Under the pieces are notes generated by a model. It was not told the DNA's origin. It saw nothing but the letters and a program-made list of their open reading frames with translations, and did no database searches. A DNA stretch of 64,000 bases from Phoronis australis (taxonomy: Eukaryota > Phoronida > Phoronidae): NCBI GenBank assembly GCA_002633005.1, contig NMRA01000098.1, forward strand, positions 229,712 to 293,711, read 5' to 3'. Of the stretch, positions 14,601 through 29,600 are shown piece by piece. Numbering within the stretch: position 1 is the first letter of the stretch; each line of letters opens with the position of its first letter. The position numbers were made by a program, and so were the translations under genes.

Positions 14601-17600
14601 ATCTTCAAATCCCTAGAACAATGTTCAATTCTCCTTAACACATCACAGGGTTGTTACCTTGGCGATATGCTCAAGCCACCTGCCGAGTGCGATGAACATA
14701 AGCAACATAGGTGATGTCTCGAAGAACGTCCGCGGGCTGCCGTCCATGCGCAGCGCCATGGCGGCCAACACACTGATAGCAGAGTAGACGTAGGCAATGG
14801 TGGTGGCTAGTACAATCAACACGTCCATGTTGGTGGTGCGGTGTTTAAGTGCTTTGTATGCCTGTACGTAGAAATAGCGCCCACCTAAGAACTGGAAAAG
14901 ACAGTAAATCTGTGAGTATTTAAATCAACTTATGTTTACAAACTGCCCAAGGTTGTCTGGTGTTCTCAGCTAAGTAAAACCAGCTACATCAATTACAGTA
15001 ATGAGAACGAGAAATCCAGGAACGTGGATCAATTTCAAAATTTTACTTTAACAAATAATTCATTTAGTTTATTACCTACATCAGAATTAAAACAAAGATA
15101 TAAAACTAACTGAGGGCTGTTCCAGTGAAAAATGTATGGGAGGGGGAAGGCACTTTCATTGCTTACCCACCGCCCATATTTTTCTTGTATTTCTCCAATC
15201 CACCACCCATAATTTTGGATTTGGTTGAAGTATAAAATGCAACCACGCGGAATATCTTAAAATTACGCTTGAACTGCACATGGTAATGTACATGTTAGGT
15301 TTTATTCTCTTTAGATATTTTCGATTTTCAGCATTTCATAAGCCAACAATGGTCCAGCAGACACAACCCAAGAGGGTGGTCAAATCGAAACGAAAATCGA
15401 TTGCTGTCAGCAGATCCATCCCTGCCATACATATTTGTGCCAAATTTCACCCAGTTGCGCCTAGGGGTTTTTGAGATAATCAACCTGTCTTATCAAAAAT
15501 TAAAATGGCCAACACGGAATGGTACAGCAGCCAAATCTGTAAAAAATCGACTGGTGCCGGCACGTTCCCACCATCTATCTCTGTGCCAAATGTCATCATG
15601 ATGCGTTAGGCGGTTTCAAGATAATCGCCGAACAAGGATGACTTGAGCAGTTGAAAACTAATGGGGTGCCACAATAGCTGAATCAGTCCAAAAATCGACT
15701 GGTGCACGTGCATTCTCGTCATATATTTTTGTATTGAATTTCATTGTGATCCGTAAAGCAGTTTTTGAGATAATCGACCCACAAGGAATGGCTTGTCGAA
15801 AACTAAAACGTCCAACATGGCCGAGGTACCACAGTAGCCAAATCTGTCCAAAAATCGACTGGTGCTGGCGCATCCCAACCAAGTACCCTTATACCAAATT
15901 TCATCATGATCCACCAAACGGTTCTTGATATAATTGACAGACAAGAAATGATGACGACAGATGGACGGACGGACAGACAAGATACAGCCTACATGCGACC
16001 ACAAAAGTTTCGTGGGTGCAGAAAAATTCCATAATGATATCACAACTCATGTCAGTTATAAGAAACGTGCTTTTCAAAGCCGGACACCTGTGAGCAATAC
16101 TTTAGGCAGCCACCAGGTATCTCTGTCCACCAGGTGTCTGTAATTCCAATAAGATTTTTCCAATTTCATGAATCTACGAATCTCAAATTGTTTCCACGAA
16201 TGCTTTTAGGCTGCTCTGCCAAGTGAATATTGGAACTTATTTGGCTCATATTTTTTATTAAAAAAATCATCAAAATCTCTTAGACGTGTTAACACCAGTT
16301 TAGTGTTGCAGTTATTTTCATTCTAATGTGACTGTACAACATGTGTCTGCAATCAAGTTGTCCATGACTTGAGTAATGGCATAGTGTTCATATTGCACAC
16401 TGTACATTAACAAAATGGGTTTGATTCTTTTGCTTTTGAATAATTTTAGTACCTGCCAAACGAAGTGAAATTAAGAAGTCTGCTCATGGCTGAAAATACC
16501 CACCTGAACACATTTACCAACAAAAAACACCACCTACTTTTATTGACTTACTTCTTTCAAGAAGGACCACCCATAATTTAAATTTCATTCATGAGACAAC
16601 CACCCTTATTTTTCACTTCAACTGCCGTCCCCCCCCCTCCCCTCCCAAATGGATTTTGCCGCAACAGCCCTGACCAGCTTAAAAGGGAAAGGTCACATTG
16701 CCATCACCAAATCCAGTACTAGATGCATAACTTATGCAAAACATCTGCCCAATTCCGAGGACATGTTCTACGGCCACAGTAGACACACTACAACTGGGTG
16801 ATCAGCTCAATACAATGTTCTTTTGCAGTATTCTCCTTACCTGTACAGGTGTGGCCAACACGAAGAGCAGCAGATTCTCCAGAGACAAGCCAGGTAGAAC
16901 TAGCGCGTGCCTACAGGGGTCAGTGTGTGTGGTGCTGTTCCCAGCGCTGGTGTTGGTGGGCGTGGCCGTTGGCTTGGGATGATTGGCATGGCAGGCCATC
17001 ATAGAGAACATGAAATACATCATGACGACGAGACAGGGGACACCAAAGAACAGCGAGAGAAAGAACGAGTTACGCCACCTGCAGGACAAAAATAAAATAA
17101 GCAAAAATGAAATTTCACCGTTAGTTTTTCCCAATTTAGTTTTTAAAAAAACTGCACACAATTTAATATGTTGTTTACTGAAAGAATAGAGCATTTCACG
17201 TAGAGATAAAAAGCAGAAACTGAAATGAAAAACACTCTACTCAGTTAGCAGACACTATTGAAGAATCAAATAGTATTTACCAAGAGCAAAACAACAACGA
17301 GTGTTCACTTCCAAAAATTGGAGTCCATGTACTCACCTTCCCAAATTTTTCAGGTCCATTTTGACTTCTTAGGGCTGTGAAAACAGCCCAGAAGTATGCA
17401 TTGAAAAATGAGGCAAACCAGGACATATTTTTATCAATGGAAAATACAAAAAGATAAAAGAAGAGGGGAGGTGGCCTGATGCCTTATGCAATAAGATAAC
17501 TGAAGGTTTTAATTCTTAAGTTATGCTTCTTACATCCAAGGTGACACTCCCATAAACTAAATATGTGTCTCCTCCAGCTAAATTGCATCATACGATGCAA

Positions 17601-20600
17601 GAACATAGCCTCGGGCAAATGCCGATCAAAAATACCATAATGTAGAGATCAAAGGTGAAACTTTGATGAATGAAAAGCAGACTCCCAAATGTATCACGAA
17701 AATATGAATGACTATTTTATTACCTAGATTGAGATGGTTTCAGATTAATTTCATACATTGGTTAACACCAATAAACTTAGTTTTATATAAGATTGGAGTT
17801 AAAGATACAGATCTAAGAACATTTTGTGAAGTGTGCCAGAGGACATTACCCATCTGTATTAGAACTGTAATTAAGGTCTTTCTGGATTTCAGTTGATGAT
17901 TGGCTCATAAACAAAACCAGAAGATCGTTAATTTAAAAGCTTTCAAATTTATATTTTTGGAAAGATTGAAGGACTAGATGTAATTATTCTAAATGTATGC
18001 CTAGAAAAACTTCTTATTTATTGGCAGCATCTTAAAAACACGACTCCCAATCTGAAATACTTTAAAAGGGAAGTCTTTGAGTATTTCAAAACTGAAAAAT
18101 AATTACTTTACAATAATCTAAAATTCGAAGATTTTAATAACAGATGGACCTCTATGGTACAGTTTCTTTTTGAGTTGTAAATGACCCCCAACACAAGTTG
18201 GCATGTGTGTAATATGTATGCGAGTAGGAATTATTTTCTCTTCATTTTCACACGTTTGTAAAAAGTATTATGTTTAATAAAAATAGAAAAAACATATATA
18301 CTTACCTTCTCAAAATGATTTTGTGATCAGCATTATGCAAGTCCTGCTGTTTGTCAACTAAAGCAGCTTCGAATCCGAGGTCCTTGACTGCGTCTATAAT
18401 ATCTCTTGCACCAGTACGATCGGTGTCGAACACAAAATGACCCCTGTTGGTAGCCAGGGCAACAGAGACAGAGAGAACGCCAGGTCTCTGTGCCATGTGC
18501 GATTCGATGCGATGGACGCAGGATGAACATGTCATTCCACCAATCTAAAAAATAAGACTGGTCAATTTTTAGTCAGCCGGTCAAAATTTGAGGAGTCTTC
18601 TAAATAAAATTTTGATGGCAAAGTTATGTTATAAGCAAACAACACGTGTAGCACTTACCTAAAACTGGCCCTTATCTCTGCTTGGGGGGTTAGCAAGCTC
18701 AAATTGAGAATTAACAATGAAAGTTATTAATGTTTGAAGCTGGGACTATGCTCCGTATACTGCACGTCGTAGAGCACCAAAACCGGAAAGTTCAGAACTC
18801 TTGACTGACTTGTGTGAACAGGTGATGACAGATAGAAGATGACAAATCAGTGCAACTAATACAAAGCTTGTTGGTTTAAAAAAATTCACCTTTTCATTAG
18901 AAATGGGTAAGCCAGTTATTTTATTTACATTAGAGGCACATGTAACATCTCTTTTACCAATAAATAAAATTGCCAAATCCCCACAAAGTACTAATTAAAG
19001 ATTAAATGATAACTACACTGTCTTAATTTATAATTTACAAATTCTTAACTGAAATATCAATTAGATAGATAGTGTTTGGGGAAATGAAAAAATCCTTTTC
19101 ATACCAAATTATTTGACACTTTTTCTAAATTTTTGGCATTTTAAACTCATTTCCACTTATTTTTAAAAGAAACTTTAGAGAATGTCTGATATTGCAACAA
19201 GTTAAACTACACAATATGTAATGAAACTATACCAGGAATATTTCTAATTCGTAAGGCCCAGTCATATAGCCGATCACGCATGAATCACTCATACAACACG
19301 CACAAATTCGTGTTTTGATCGTCGAGAAATTGACCAAATATTCCGGGTGTAGAGGTTAGAAATCACTGACAAATAACTGACGAATCACCTATGGCCCACG
19401 CACATATCACTTACAATCACTGATGAATCACTGACATATCGCGCATATCGACGCATACAAGCCAAAATGATATGATATGTCAGCTAATTATCACTTTTGT
19501 AAGTGATTGTCAATGGATGTCAGTGGAATGAATGTCATATATGCGTATTTCATGCGTGATATGAAGGTGGGGCGTCAGTGGACGGACATGGACGTGCGTG
19601 ATTTCGAACCAGTTCTGACGCATAAGCACTGATGGCAAACCCGTGTCCAGCGCATGAATCACGCATACTCGACGCATAAACTACGCACGTCAACTCACGA
19701 ATTACGCACACCGATGCAGAGTTGTGCGTTGGAAAATTTTTGAACCGTTCAAAACTCAAAATCGCGCACAAACCTCCCTCGACGTACATCCACTTACATT
19801 CACTGATGCTCCACGTTGGTTCCACCGACCAATTACGCATACGACCCAAGCTTCACGCATAAGCGAAAATCTGTGCGTGATTCATGAGTGATTCATGCGT
19901 AATCGGCTGTATGACTGGGCCTTTACATTACACGAATAAATAATGAATTTCTTTTTAAAATAGAATAAAGCTATTCGTTAAGGATGCAAACTTTGCTTCC
20001 AAAAACTAACCCAAAGAACCACATGCACAAAAACACAAGGCACTCTCCAGCAGTAACCTTACTTGGAATGCTGGTGATAAATATGCATGTCATTCCACTG
20101 ATACAGGTTGTAATTAGGCACATTTAATACAGCCACAAGTACATGTTTTTCATATTCTTTCTCTGTTTTGTGCACTTTATGCAGGTTTGGAGAAGTAGCT
20201 GGCAGGTGTTTTTGTGTTAGTTGCAATCATGGTAACTACTTTGGATTTTTTTATGTCACTGATACTGGTTGTAATTAGGCGCACTTTTGATAAAGCCATA
20301 AATACATGCTTTTAATTTAATAGTTAATTCCTTTTGTTTTGTGTGCTTTATGCAGTTTTAAAGAAATAACTGACAGTTTTTTGCATTAGCTGCCATGGCA
20401 ACCATTTTTGAATTTTAAAATAGTTCTACAGAACTGGTTTTGACAAATTAGCCAAAATGTCTTTACCATCAAATCTAAAATTGCGGATTTTGGCCGGTTG
20501 ACTAAATGATTTCTTTTATTAATAATTCTCTAAGTCTCACACAGTCTCACACAATTAAGTCAGCAGTGAATTTCCTCGCTAAAACAATCAATGAACTCCA

Positions 20601-23600
20601 TTTCAGTCCATGGTGATATCATCTGTAATTAGGAATGCTTATTTTGTGTATTAAAAAAACAGTGTTCCCTATCAGAACAAAAACCAAAACAGTAGTTTTC
20701 AAAGGTGACGCGGCATGGGCTTTAAAAATGTGAACAATGTTTACACAAAATAAAAGTTTGTTTGAAGTTAGTGATACAGTACAAAGATTCATCAAGGAAT
20801 TCTGTAGATATTGAGGCAGACGTGAAAATCAAAGCGTACTCTTGGTGGCACAACAGAGGTCGCATCCATCGGAAAATCAGCTTCCGCGATTTTCAAGTTG
20901 ATGGAAATGTGCCAGATTTCCCGAAGCTCCTTCCAGAGGTTAAGAAGACATAGCTGTGTATGCTGGGACCCTGTCTAGATGGGTAGAGTTGATGGTAACA
21001 TGCACCTAACTAAATGCTATACGTGGGAACCTAAAAATCAATGCACTATGTAATACCAAACTTACATGAATCTCTAGATGGCCTTCTCCCGCACCCTCCG
21101 TCTCAAGTATTGATGCCTCGAAGCCCAGCTTGTTGATGTGATTAGCAATCTGTGACGGCATGAGGTACGCCGGGTCATAGCGTACTTCCGCTTTCTGGGC
21201 CATCAAGGCGACAAGTACAGACTGGATACCTGCACAGGGGACAAAGCAAACACTAATAGATTGAATCTACAGGTGAGTAGCATAGATGTTAAACACAACC
21301 ATCATGAAACAACACAGAAAAGAATGGGAGTCCCAACTGAGTGGTGCGAAGTATAAGAGAATAGGAGTCCCAACCGAGTGGTGCTAAGTATAAGTGAATG
21401 GGAGTCCCAACTGAGTGGTGCTAACTATAAGTGAAAGGGAGTCCCAACTGAGTGGTGCTAAGTATAAGTGAATAGGAGTCCCAACTGAGTGGTGCTAAAT
21501 ATAAGTGAATGGGAGTCCCAACTGAGTGGTGCTAANAATAGAATAAAGCTATCCGTTAAGGATGCAAACTTTGCTTCAAAAAACTAACCCAAAGAACCAC
21601 ATGCACAAAAACACAGGGCACTCTACAGCAGTAACCTTACCTGGAATGCTGGTGATAAATATGCATGTCATTCCACTGATACTGGTTGTAATTAGGCACA
21701 TTTAATACAGCCACAAGTACATGTTTCTTATATTCTTTCTCTGTTTTGTGCACTTTATGCAGGTTTGGAGAAGTAGCTGGCAGGTGTTTTTGTATTAGTT
21801 GCCATCATGGTAACTACTTTGGATTTTTTTATGTCACTGATACTGGTTGTAATTAGGCGCACTTTTGATAAAGCCATAAATACATGCTTTTAATTAGTTA
21901 ATTCCTTTTGTTTTGTGTGCTTTATGCAGTTTTAAAGAAATAACTGACAGTTTTTTGCATTAGCTGCTATGGCAACCATTTTTGAATTTTAAAATAGTTC
22001 TACAGAACTGGTTTTGACAAATTAGCCAAAATGTCTTTACCATCAAATCTAAAATTGCGGATTTTGGCTGGTTGACTAAATGATTTCTTTAATAATTCTC
22101 TAAATCTCACACAGTCTCACACAATTAAGTCAGCAGTGAATTTACTCGCTAAAACAATCAATGAACTCCATTTCAGTTCATGGTGATATCATCTGTAATT
22201 AGGATTGCTTATTTTGTGTATTAAAAAAACAGTGTTCCCTATCAGAACAAAAACCAAAACAGTAGTTTTCAAAGGTGACGCGGCATGGGCTTTAAAAATA
22301 TGAATAATGTTTACACAAAATAAAAGTTTGTTTGAAGTTAGTGATACAGTACAAAGATTCATCAAGGAATTCTGTAGATATTGAGGCAGACGTAAAAATC
22401 AAAGCGTACTCTTGGTGGCACAACAGAGGTCGCATCCATCGGTAAATCAGCTTCCGCGATTTTCAAGTTGATGGAAATGTGCCAGATTTCCCGAAGCTCC
22501 TTCCAGAGGTTAAAAAGACATAGCTGTGTATGCTGGGACCCTGTCTAGATGGGTAGAGTTGATGGTAACATGCACCTAACTAAATGCTATACGTGGGAAC
22601 CTAAAAATCAATGCACTATGTAATATCAAACTTACATGAATCTCTAGATGGCCTTCTCCCGCACCCTCCGTCTCGAGTATTGATGCCTCGAAGCCCAGCT
22701 TGTTGATGTGATTAGCAATCTGTGACGGCATGAGGTACGCCGGGTCATAGCGTACTTCCGCTTTCTGGGCCATCAAGGCGACAAGTACAGACTGGATACC
22801 TGCACAGGGGACAAAGCAAACACTAATAGGTTGAATCTACAGGTGAGTAGCATAGATGTTAAACACAACCATCATGAAACAACACAGAAAAGAATGGGAG
22901 TCCCAACTGAGTGGTGCGAAGTATAAGAGAATAGGAGTCCCAACTGAGTGGTGCTAAGTATAAGTGAATGGGAGCCCCAACTGAGTGGTGCTAACTATAA
23001 GTGAAAGGGAGTCCCAACTGAGTGGTGCTAAGTATAAGTGAATGGGAGTCCCGAGTGGTGCTAAGTATAAGTGACCTCTAAACACAAGCGTGTGATGCTT
23101 GTTACTGGTTCAAACACTCTTCTACTCAGAAGTAGAGGAGTCCCAGATTAGGACCAGAGCATGTATGAATGAAAACAAAATTGCAGTTCTCCATCACTTG
23201 TATGCTCGACAAAGAGGTGAAATGGAAAGGTATGTGAATCAATCAGTAGGTTCGACACAAATGTTGAAATACAGCACTGCAATACATTGGAATTCATGGA
23301 CAGGTTGCCATTTTAGGCACCAAAAATACCAGTGCCAGTTTAAGTAAAAAATACCAACATTTTGGTGTTTTGGGATAAGTCTGAATTGGCATGTACTTTT
23401 GTTATTAATGATTACTTGATCTCTGCAATACTCAGGGCAACCGTATACAGCTGAATCACCCTTTTTGTGATCAGAGTCTCAATTCTCCCAATCAAGTAAA
23501 TAATGGCAAAAGCCGTGCTTATCAGCTTATCATTAGCAAACAATGGAGGACAGGCATGATTTTTACAAGGAACTCAAGTGCTTTCAAAGTGAATATTGCA

Positions 23601-26600
23601 ATGTATCTAACAAAAGCTAGGACAACAAAGTTGACAACAAGGAACAGCTGTCTATTTCAGTCTTTAAAGTGACTTGAGACTCAAGGCGGAAATTATGGTC
23701 TTATGCTCCTACTTCACAACTGCTGAATAAAGGTTTAGCCAAGTATTTACCATTTATGCAACACAGTCTTGAAATAATTCAAACAATTATCGCAGTAACC
23801 AGCTGTAATATATCCTCAGAAACTGTGCACTTTTGTTCCAGTGAGATTTAATTATTTTTCAGAAATGGTTATGAAGAGCATAAGACCAAATTTGTGTCTC
23901 AAGTTTTAAGTCCCTTTTCATGAAACAGTAGCCTGGAGTGAAGACAGGTAGAGGATTCACCCATCACTGAGTGCCCACAAACTGCTTACAACATCAAATG
24001 CAATGGGGTGACCTTTTCAATTTGTAAGGAACATTTGAGAGGGAATTGCAAACAACGAATGAGGGACTGGGGATGAAATGTTCGTTTCACTAGCACTGAC
24101 CTCATAGACGTAATGAACTCCATCCAGTTGGTGGTCTTATCATGTGTAGTTATGAATGCTAAGTCAATCCATTCAACAACAAAAACAAACGTTCCATCCT
24201 GAAGTATAAACTAACTGACAATTGTTTTAAAAGTTGGCATTACATGGGCTTACCTGGACAATGGATAGGTTCAATGCCAAAGCACTGAATAAGATTGTTT
24301 CCTACATGCTTTGCAGCTTTAAAATGCAAAACATTCAATAACCAATAAAGATGTATTAAAGAGTGACAATAAAATTTCACCTTCGACCTTCTTCAGGCTT
24401 CTCTCTATGGTGGCTACACATGAAGCGCACGTCATGCCCAGTACCTGCAGATGGACGCGCTCGCACTCATCATCACTCAGGTCAACATGTACCTCAGGGA
24501 TGTGCACCCTGCGGTGATGCTCGGCAGGGGGTTTGTTGGTGCTCGAGGATGCGTGTTGCTCCACAAACTCGGTGTAGGAGGGATATCTTTGACGAAGGTC
24601 TGTAAAAAGACGCCGTTTCTGATTATCTAAGTTACATTCAATGTGGCAACCAGTTTTCTACTTGGCATTGAATATACGGTATATATTATTATGTCTAAAA
24701 AGAAAGTGATCACCATTTAAAAAAATGATTTTGGTATTTAAATTTAAATTTCTGATGTGTTTTCAATCTACAGAGTTGGTAATTTTGTCATCTCTCCGGT
24801 GTATGCCTTGTCCGACACCACGTTTGATTTTGGTATAATGTAACCTTTTGAAGATCTTACATCCGTGGAATTTAAAACATTTTACAAATTTCTGAAAACA
24901 AGAAAGTGACAACTACTGTGATCTCATGTCCCAACACTAAGCACTACATGCAGCACCAAACATTATCTGCAAAAGCATCATAACTGCACCAATCAGTCTA
25001 CACTGATTCAAGTCTGAGATAAAATTTAATTTCCCATAAAACCTCAGAATCTCCAACCAAGAGAGAAGTAGGAACAGTCCTAGGCCTAGCACCGACGTGA
25101 TTCCAAAGCAAAGCATCTAAAGTCAACACATGGAACATTTGCCAGACGCTATTAAAGCATTATGACACACCATATAATCACTGAGACATCATTAGTCGGT
25201 GGGTACGTCGATTAGAAAAACATTCCAACACACAGTAACTCACAAAACATAATCAGCACTACAAGACCATACCGCAGCATATTAATTAACAATAATCAAA
25301 AACAAAGGGATAAGCCAGGAAAAGGCTTTAATAACTGTGTCAAAATCCAACACTACCATGACTCTACATTAATTTAGTCTTCCACTTCTACAAGTCAGCA
25401 ATTCTGTTCTGAGCAAGCAGTTTGGGGTTTATGGGTCCTTGATGAGCTGCAAAAACTAGTCTACAGAAGAATTGTGAATTGGGGTCATTCAGTACAGTGT
25501 AGGGTGCGTTCAGTAAGACTCGCGATTAGTTTGCAAAGACCACGAAAGATCAAGTATAGGAAGACATCTGGCAAGAGTTTCCCCCAACTAGTCTTGCGAT
25601 GTTACTATCGCTAGCCAACTGGCCGCCATCGTAAGTGGTGGGACGGCCATGCCAGAATGTTGAATTGTGGGAGTAAGCTAGGCGTTAACATCCAGACCAC
25701 ATGCCATTTCCGTAGCATGCAGTGCAATTTCTCTCTGCAATTGCCTCTTGCTTTACTGAACAGGTCCTAAGTGATTCCCCTCACTTCAAGGACACATAAA
25801 TATACAACTTGTGCTCTGATCTATCTACAGCCAAGTAAGTGTAAGGATGATAGATGAAGACCCAGGAACGTGTACATGCAAAATCTGAATCAAATGAGTA
25901 GAGACATGCATTAACCAACCAGTGACTTTACTAACCACTTGCTTTTACTCCGTTAGAGCAGTGTGTGACATCTGAGAAAGATTTAGTAATTCAAGTTAGC
26001 ATACCTTAAAGAAACAGATGAGCGGAAAATCACATGCAGTAAAAATTCCTTAACTTTGGAAACAGGAACTCATTAATATGCAGTGAGGCAATTGAATGCC
26101 TCATTAATATGCAGTGAGGCAATTGAATGCCAAGTCAGTACAGTGTAATTCTGAAGAAAGTAATATTTACTTGAAGAAATATAGAGCTGTGTAAAGCAGT
26201 GGAAATGTTATAATCCCTTTCAAACCGTAAATTTAAGAGATTCCAAAGTTAAGAACACATTCTTTTATTAAGGTTGTCAGTGAAGGAGCCTAGAAAAATG
26301 TCCAATTATGGTCAACTTTGGGGTATCGAATCTTTGAAATGATTGATTGGTTCGTGAAATATGCAAATATCGTACTATGCTTAATATTGTCTCCCAAACG
26401 CTGCTGGAAGTATTTTTAAAGTGTCCCACTTTAGCATGAGAGGCTATCAAAAAATAGGACTGATATGATATTTATGAAAAAAATAAAAGTTGAGTAAAAT
26501 GAAAATGAAGCGATAATTTAGAAAACTGTTACAGCATTTATGACATTCCATCTTGAACATTTATATCACAAGAAATTTGGTCATGTTATTGATCCTGTTC

Positions 26601-29600
26601 TTATGCTATGTGTATGATCATGTAACTTAAGTTTCTTTTTTTGCTAAATTTTCCTTAAAATAGAGGTCACAAGATTTAATTGGTGGCAGATTGGTATCAA
26701 ATCAAAAGTCAAATTTTACAGATTTGAACTTCTACTTTCAGAAAATACCGGGTATATACTTTTCAGCGCCTGACTTGGCAACCTACAGGTCATGAATGTG
26801 ACCTCAGATTGTGTTTGGCAACCTGGGAAAAATCTTATGTTGCCATGAAGTGGCAACTGGGAGTGTTGACTTTCAAACTTTAAAGTACTAAGTTTTCCTA
26901 GATTCAATACCCTTGATTCACAAGTGTTTCGTGTATTTCACATTTGTCCCCATAGCAGTCAGCACACATGAAGAACACGCCTAAACCTTAACAAGAAGTT
27001 AACAGACAGAAGTCAGAATTGTTCGTCAAAAAACAGTAAAGATCAGTGAAATATGCACCATGAGTGTTTTCGATCGTCAGCTTTCTATGTTCGTTCCTTG
27101 GCGGGGGAATTGAGTTAGGGGAAAATTTGGAGAAACATACGAAAGATACTGAGAATGTTTTTGTCAATGAATTTTATGCCGGATCAGCAACCTCATATTT
27201 CATTTGGCAACCTGGTATTTTCAGTTTTGGCAGCCTCGGATTTCGTTTGGTGACCTGGAATTTTCAGTTTTGGCTAACTCATGTTTCGTTTGGCGACCTG
27301 GAACTTAGCTTTTGTTGAGTTAAATTCTATGGTTTTGTACATATTTGGCTAAATGTACAAACCTGTTGAAAGGTTCTACATGACCTTATCCAAGAAATTA
27401 AACAGGGTGTGTAGAGGCACATCACAAGATCAGATAGATACTGATTAACATATTAGAAAGTGATGGTACAGGACAGCTGTAGTTTAGACCAACAGTGTCT
27501 TCAATACCTCCGACTATTGTTCTTGCCACCTTAAAGATACTAAGGTGAACAAGTTGCTGCAAACGAGATTTCATAAGTAAACAATGGGAGACTTTCAAGA
27601 AGCAATGGGGGCTGATCACGTGGGACCAGTGACTCATATCGCCACCTAGCTGTACCACGAGTTACTTTGTCTTTGTAGCGTGTAGTATAGGAGAAAAGTT
27701 TGACTTAATTTGTGAAAAGACCTTTTTACAATGCATGTGATTAGACGTGACGAGTGTTAAACAAAAGTTATTAAGTGCCTGCTCGTCTACTTGAGGCCAC
27801 TGATATCCAGTCCCACGTGACCAGTCGCCAAGTTACTATTTGAAAGTCTCCCATTCAGAAATGAACAAGACTTGTCACAAGTTGCCAAGAGACTTCATAG
27901 CACTAGAGAACCTACCAGACAATGCCGCTTCAAAACCCATCTCATCTATGGCATTGCGAATTTTCTGCGGTGTCGTTACGCACGGGTCATAGCGAAATGT
28001 GCCCTTGTGACTGGCCAAATCAACAGAGACAAACAAAACACCAGGCTTTGTCCTCATGTTTCCCTCAATGCTCTCAACGCATGAATTACATGTCATGCCC
28101 TTAATGAAGACGATAACGTTCTTAGATTGCCCCGGCTTTTCTGAGGTCTGCAGAGGTTTAGCCTCAAAGCCCATGTCATCGATGGCATTGGCTATATCCT
28201 GCGGTGTTGTCTTCCGACCATCGTAAATGACAGATGCCCGTTTCTCCTCCAACGACACTTTGATGGAGACAATGCCCTTTTGAGGCGACACCACCTCCTC
28301 GATGTTTCGCACACACGACTGACACGTCATTCCATCGATTCCAATCAAACACGTCTGCTCATCAGCTCCACCAGAATTACATCCTTGCGTTTCGTCGATA
28401 GCGGAAGCCTCAAAGCCCATGTCGTCGACTTGTTCAGCAATTGTACGTGGCGTTGTTAGGTGAGGATCATAAACAAACACGCCCTCTTCCTTTTCCAGTG
28501 ATACTTTGACGCTGACGATACCCTCTTTACCGGACATATTGCTCTCGATATTACGCACGCATGATTGACATGTCATCCCCTTGATGCTAATACAAGCTTC
28601 CTGATTGGCCTCTGGATTCTTCAAGGTGGCCTCGAAGCCCATGTCATCGATTAGCTCAGCGACTGCCTCTGGGGATGTAACTGAGGGATCATACGACACC
28701 TGGGAAAAAGAACAGAATTCATGCAAACATCCAAACATCACAAGAAAAAATTCAGGTCACGCAAGAACACATACAAATCCGATATGGTACATAATTATAA
28801 AAACGAAACTTGTAGGGAATGACAGAGTGACTGGCCACTGCCTCAGTCTACTACCATTTTAAAGCAAAACATACAAGGGGAGTTGGCTCACTTGTTCATC
28901 ATTCCAACTTTAAGTTAACCATATGTTAGACAAAACAAAACACAAAAGCATGCGATCATATTTTTTCAATTCACTACCAGCACACTTAGGTGGCGCTGCA
29001 AAAAATGACTGTTGTGCATTGTTGTTTAGGCCACAATGCCTCGTTTTAGCATCAATTTTAACAATGCAAAAGTGAAAGCGCGTGTGTTCCAAACATGCAG
29101 AACCATTTGTAGTTTGGACACAACATCTCATTTTCGAACATAATGGCAAATTCGTGCAACTAGTGAATGTTCTAAGAATTAACAACAAAGCCTTTTCAAT
29201 GCAAGAACATATTAATTTGACGTTTTGCCATAAAACGAAATGATAAACATTCTTGCAATGAAGCCTGAATTCAATCTAACTTTCAATTAAGAATGTTCTC
29301 CAGACATATTTGAAGTTTCATAATCTGTCCAAGAGTTTTAAAGCTTGCTTGAAAACACTAAATAAACCTTGATGATGACAAATTAAGATACACTGTTTTC
29401 CCTCATTTTCATTACAATGAGGACTTAGTTGTAGACAGATGGTGGTGGGTGGACTTAATTGATTTGACGTCTTCCACCATCTCAGCCAGGCATATGCCAA
29501 ATGAAAATCACTATAGAGATGAACTGTGATAAGGCTAAGGCAGCTATGGGGTACCATTAGTCAAGAAAACGATACAATGACTACCAGGTATTGATCTACA

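Larger units (their letters stand above)
19959..23075. repeat. 1.5-kb direct duplication joined by single N (probable assembly overlap)
   Basis: 19959-21535 and 21537-23075 match at nearly every base, each ending in a 37-bp minisatellite (six versus five copies). The N at 21536 separates them. Both contain ATP7 exon 5. Confidence 0.9.

Noticed and set aside
19550-19849. 99-residue minus-strand frame
   Set aside because: Lies wholly inside the fold-back MITE and has no protein similarity that I can see.
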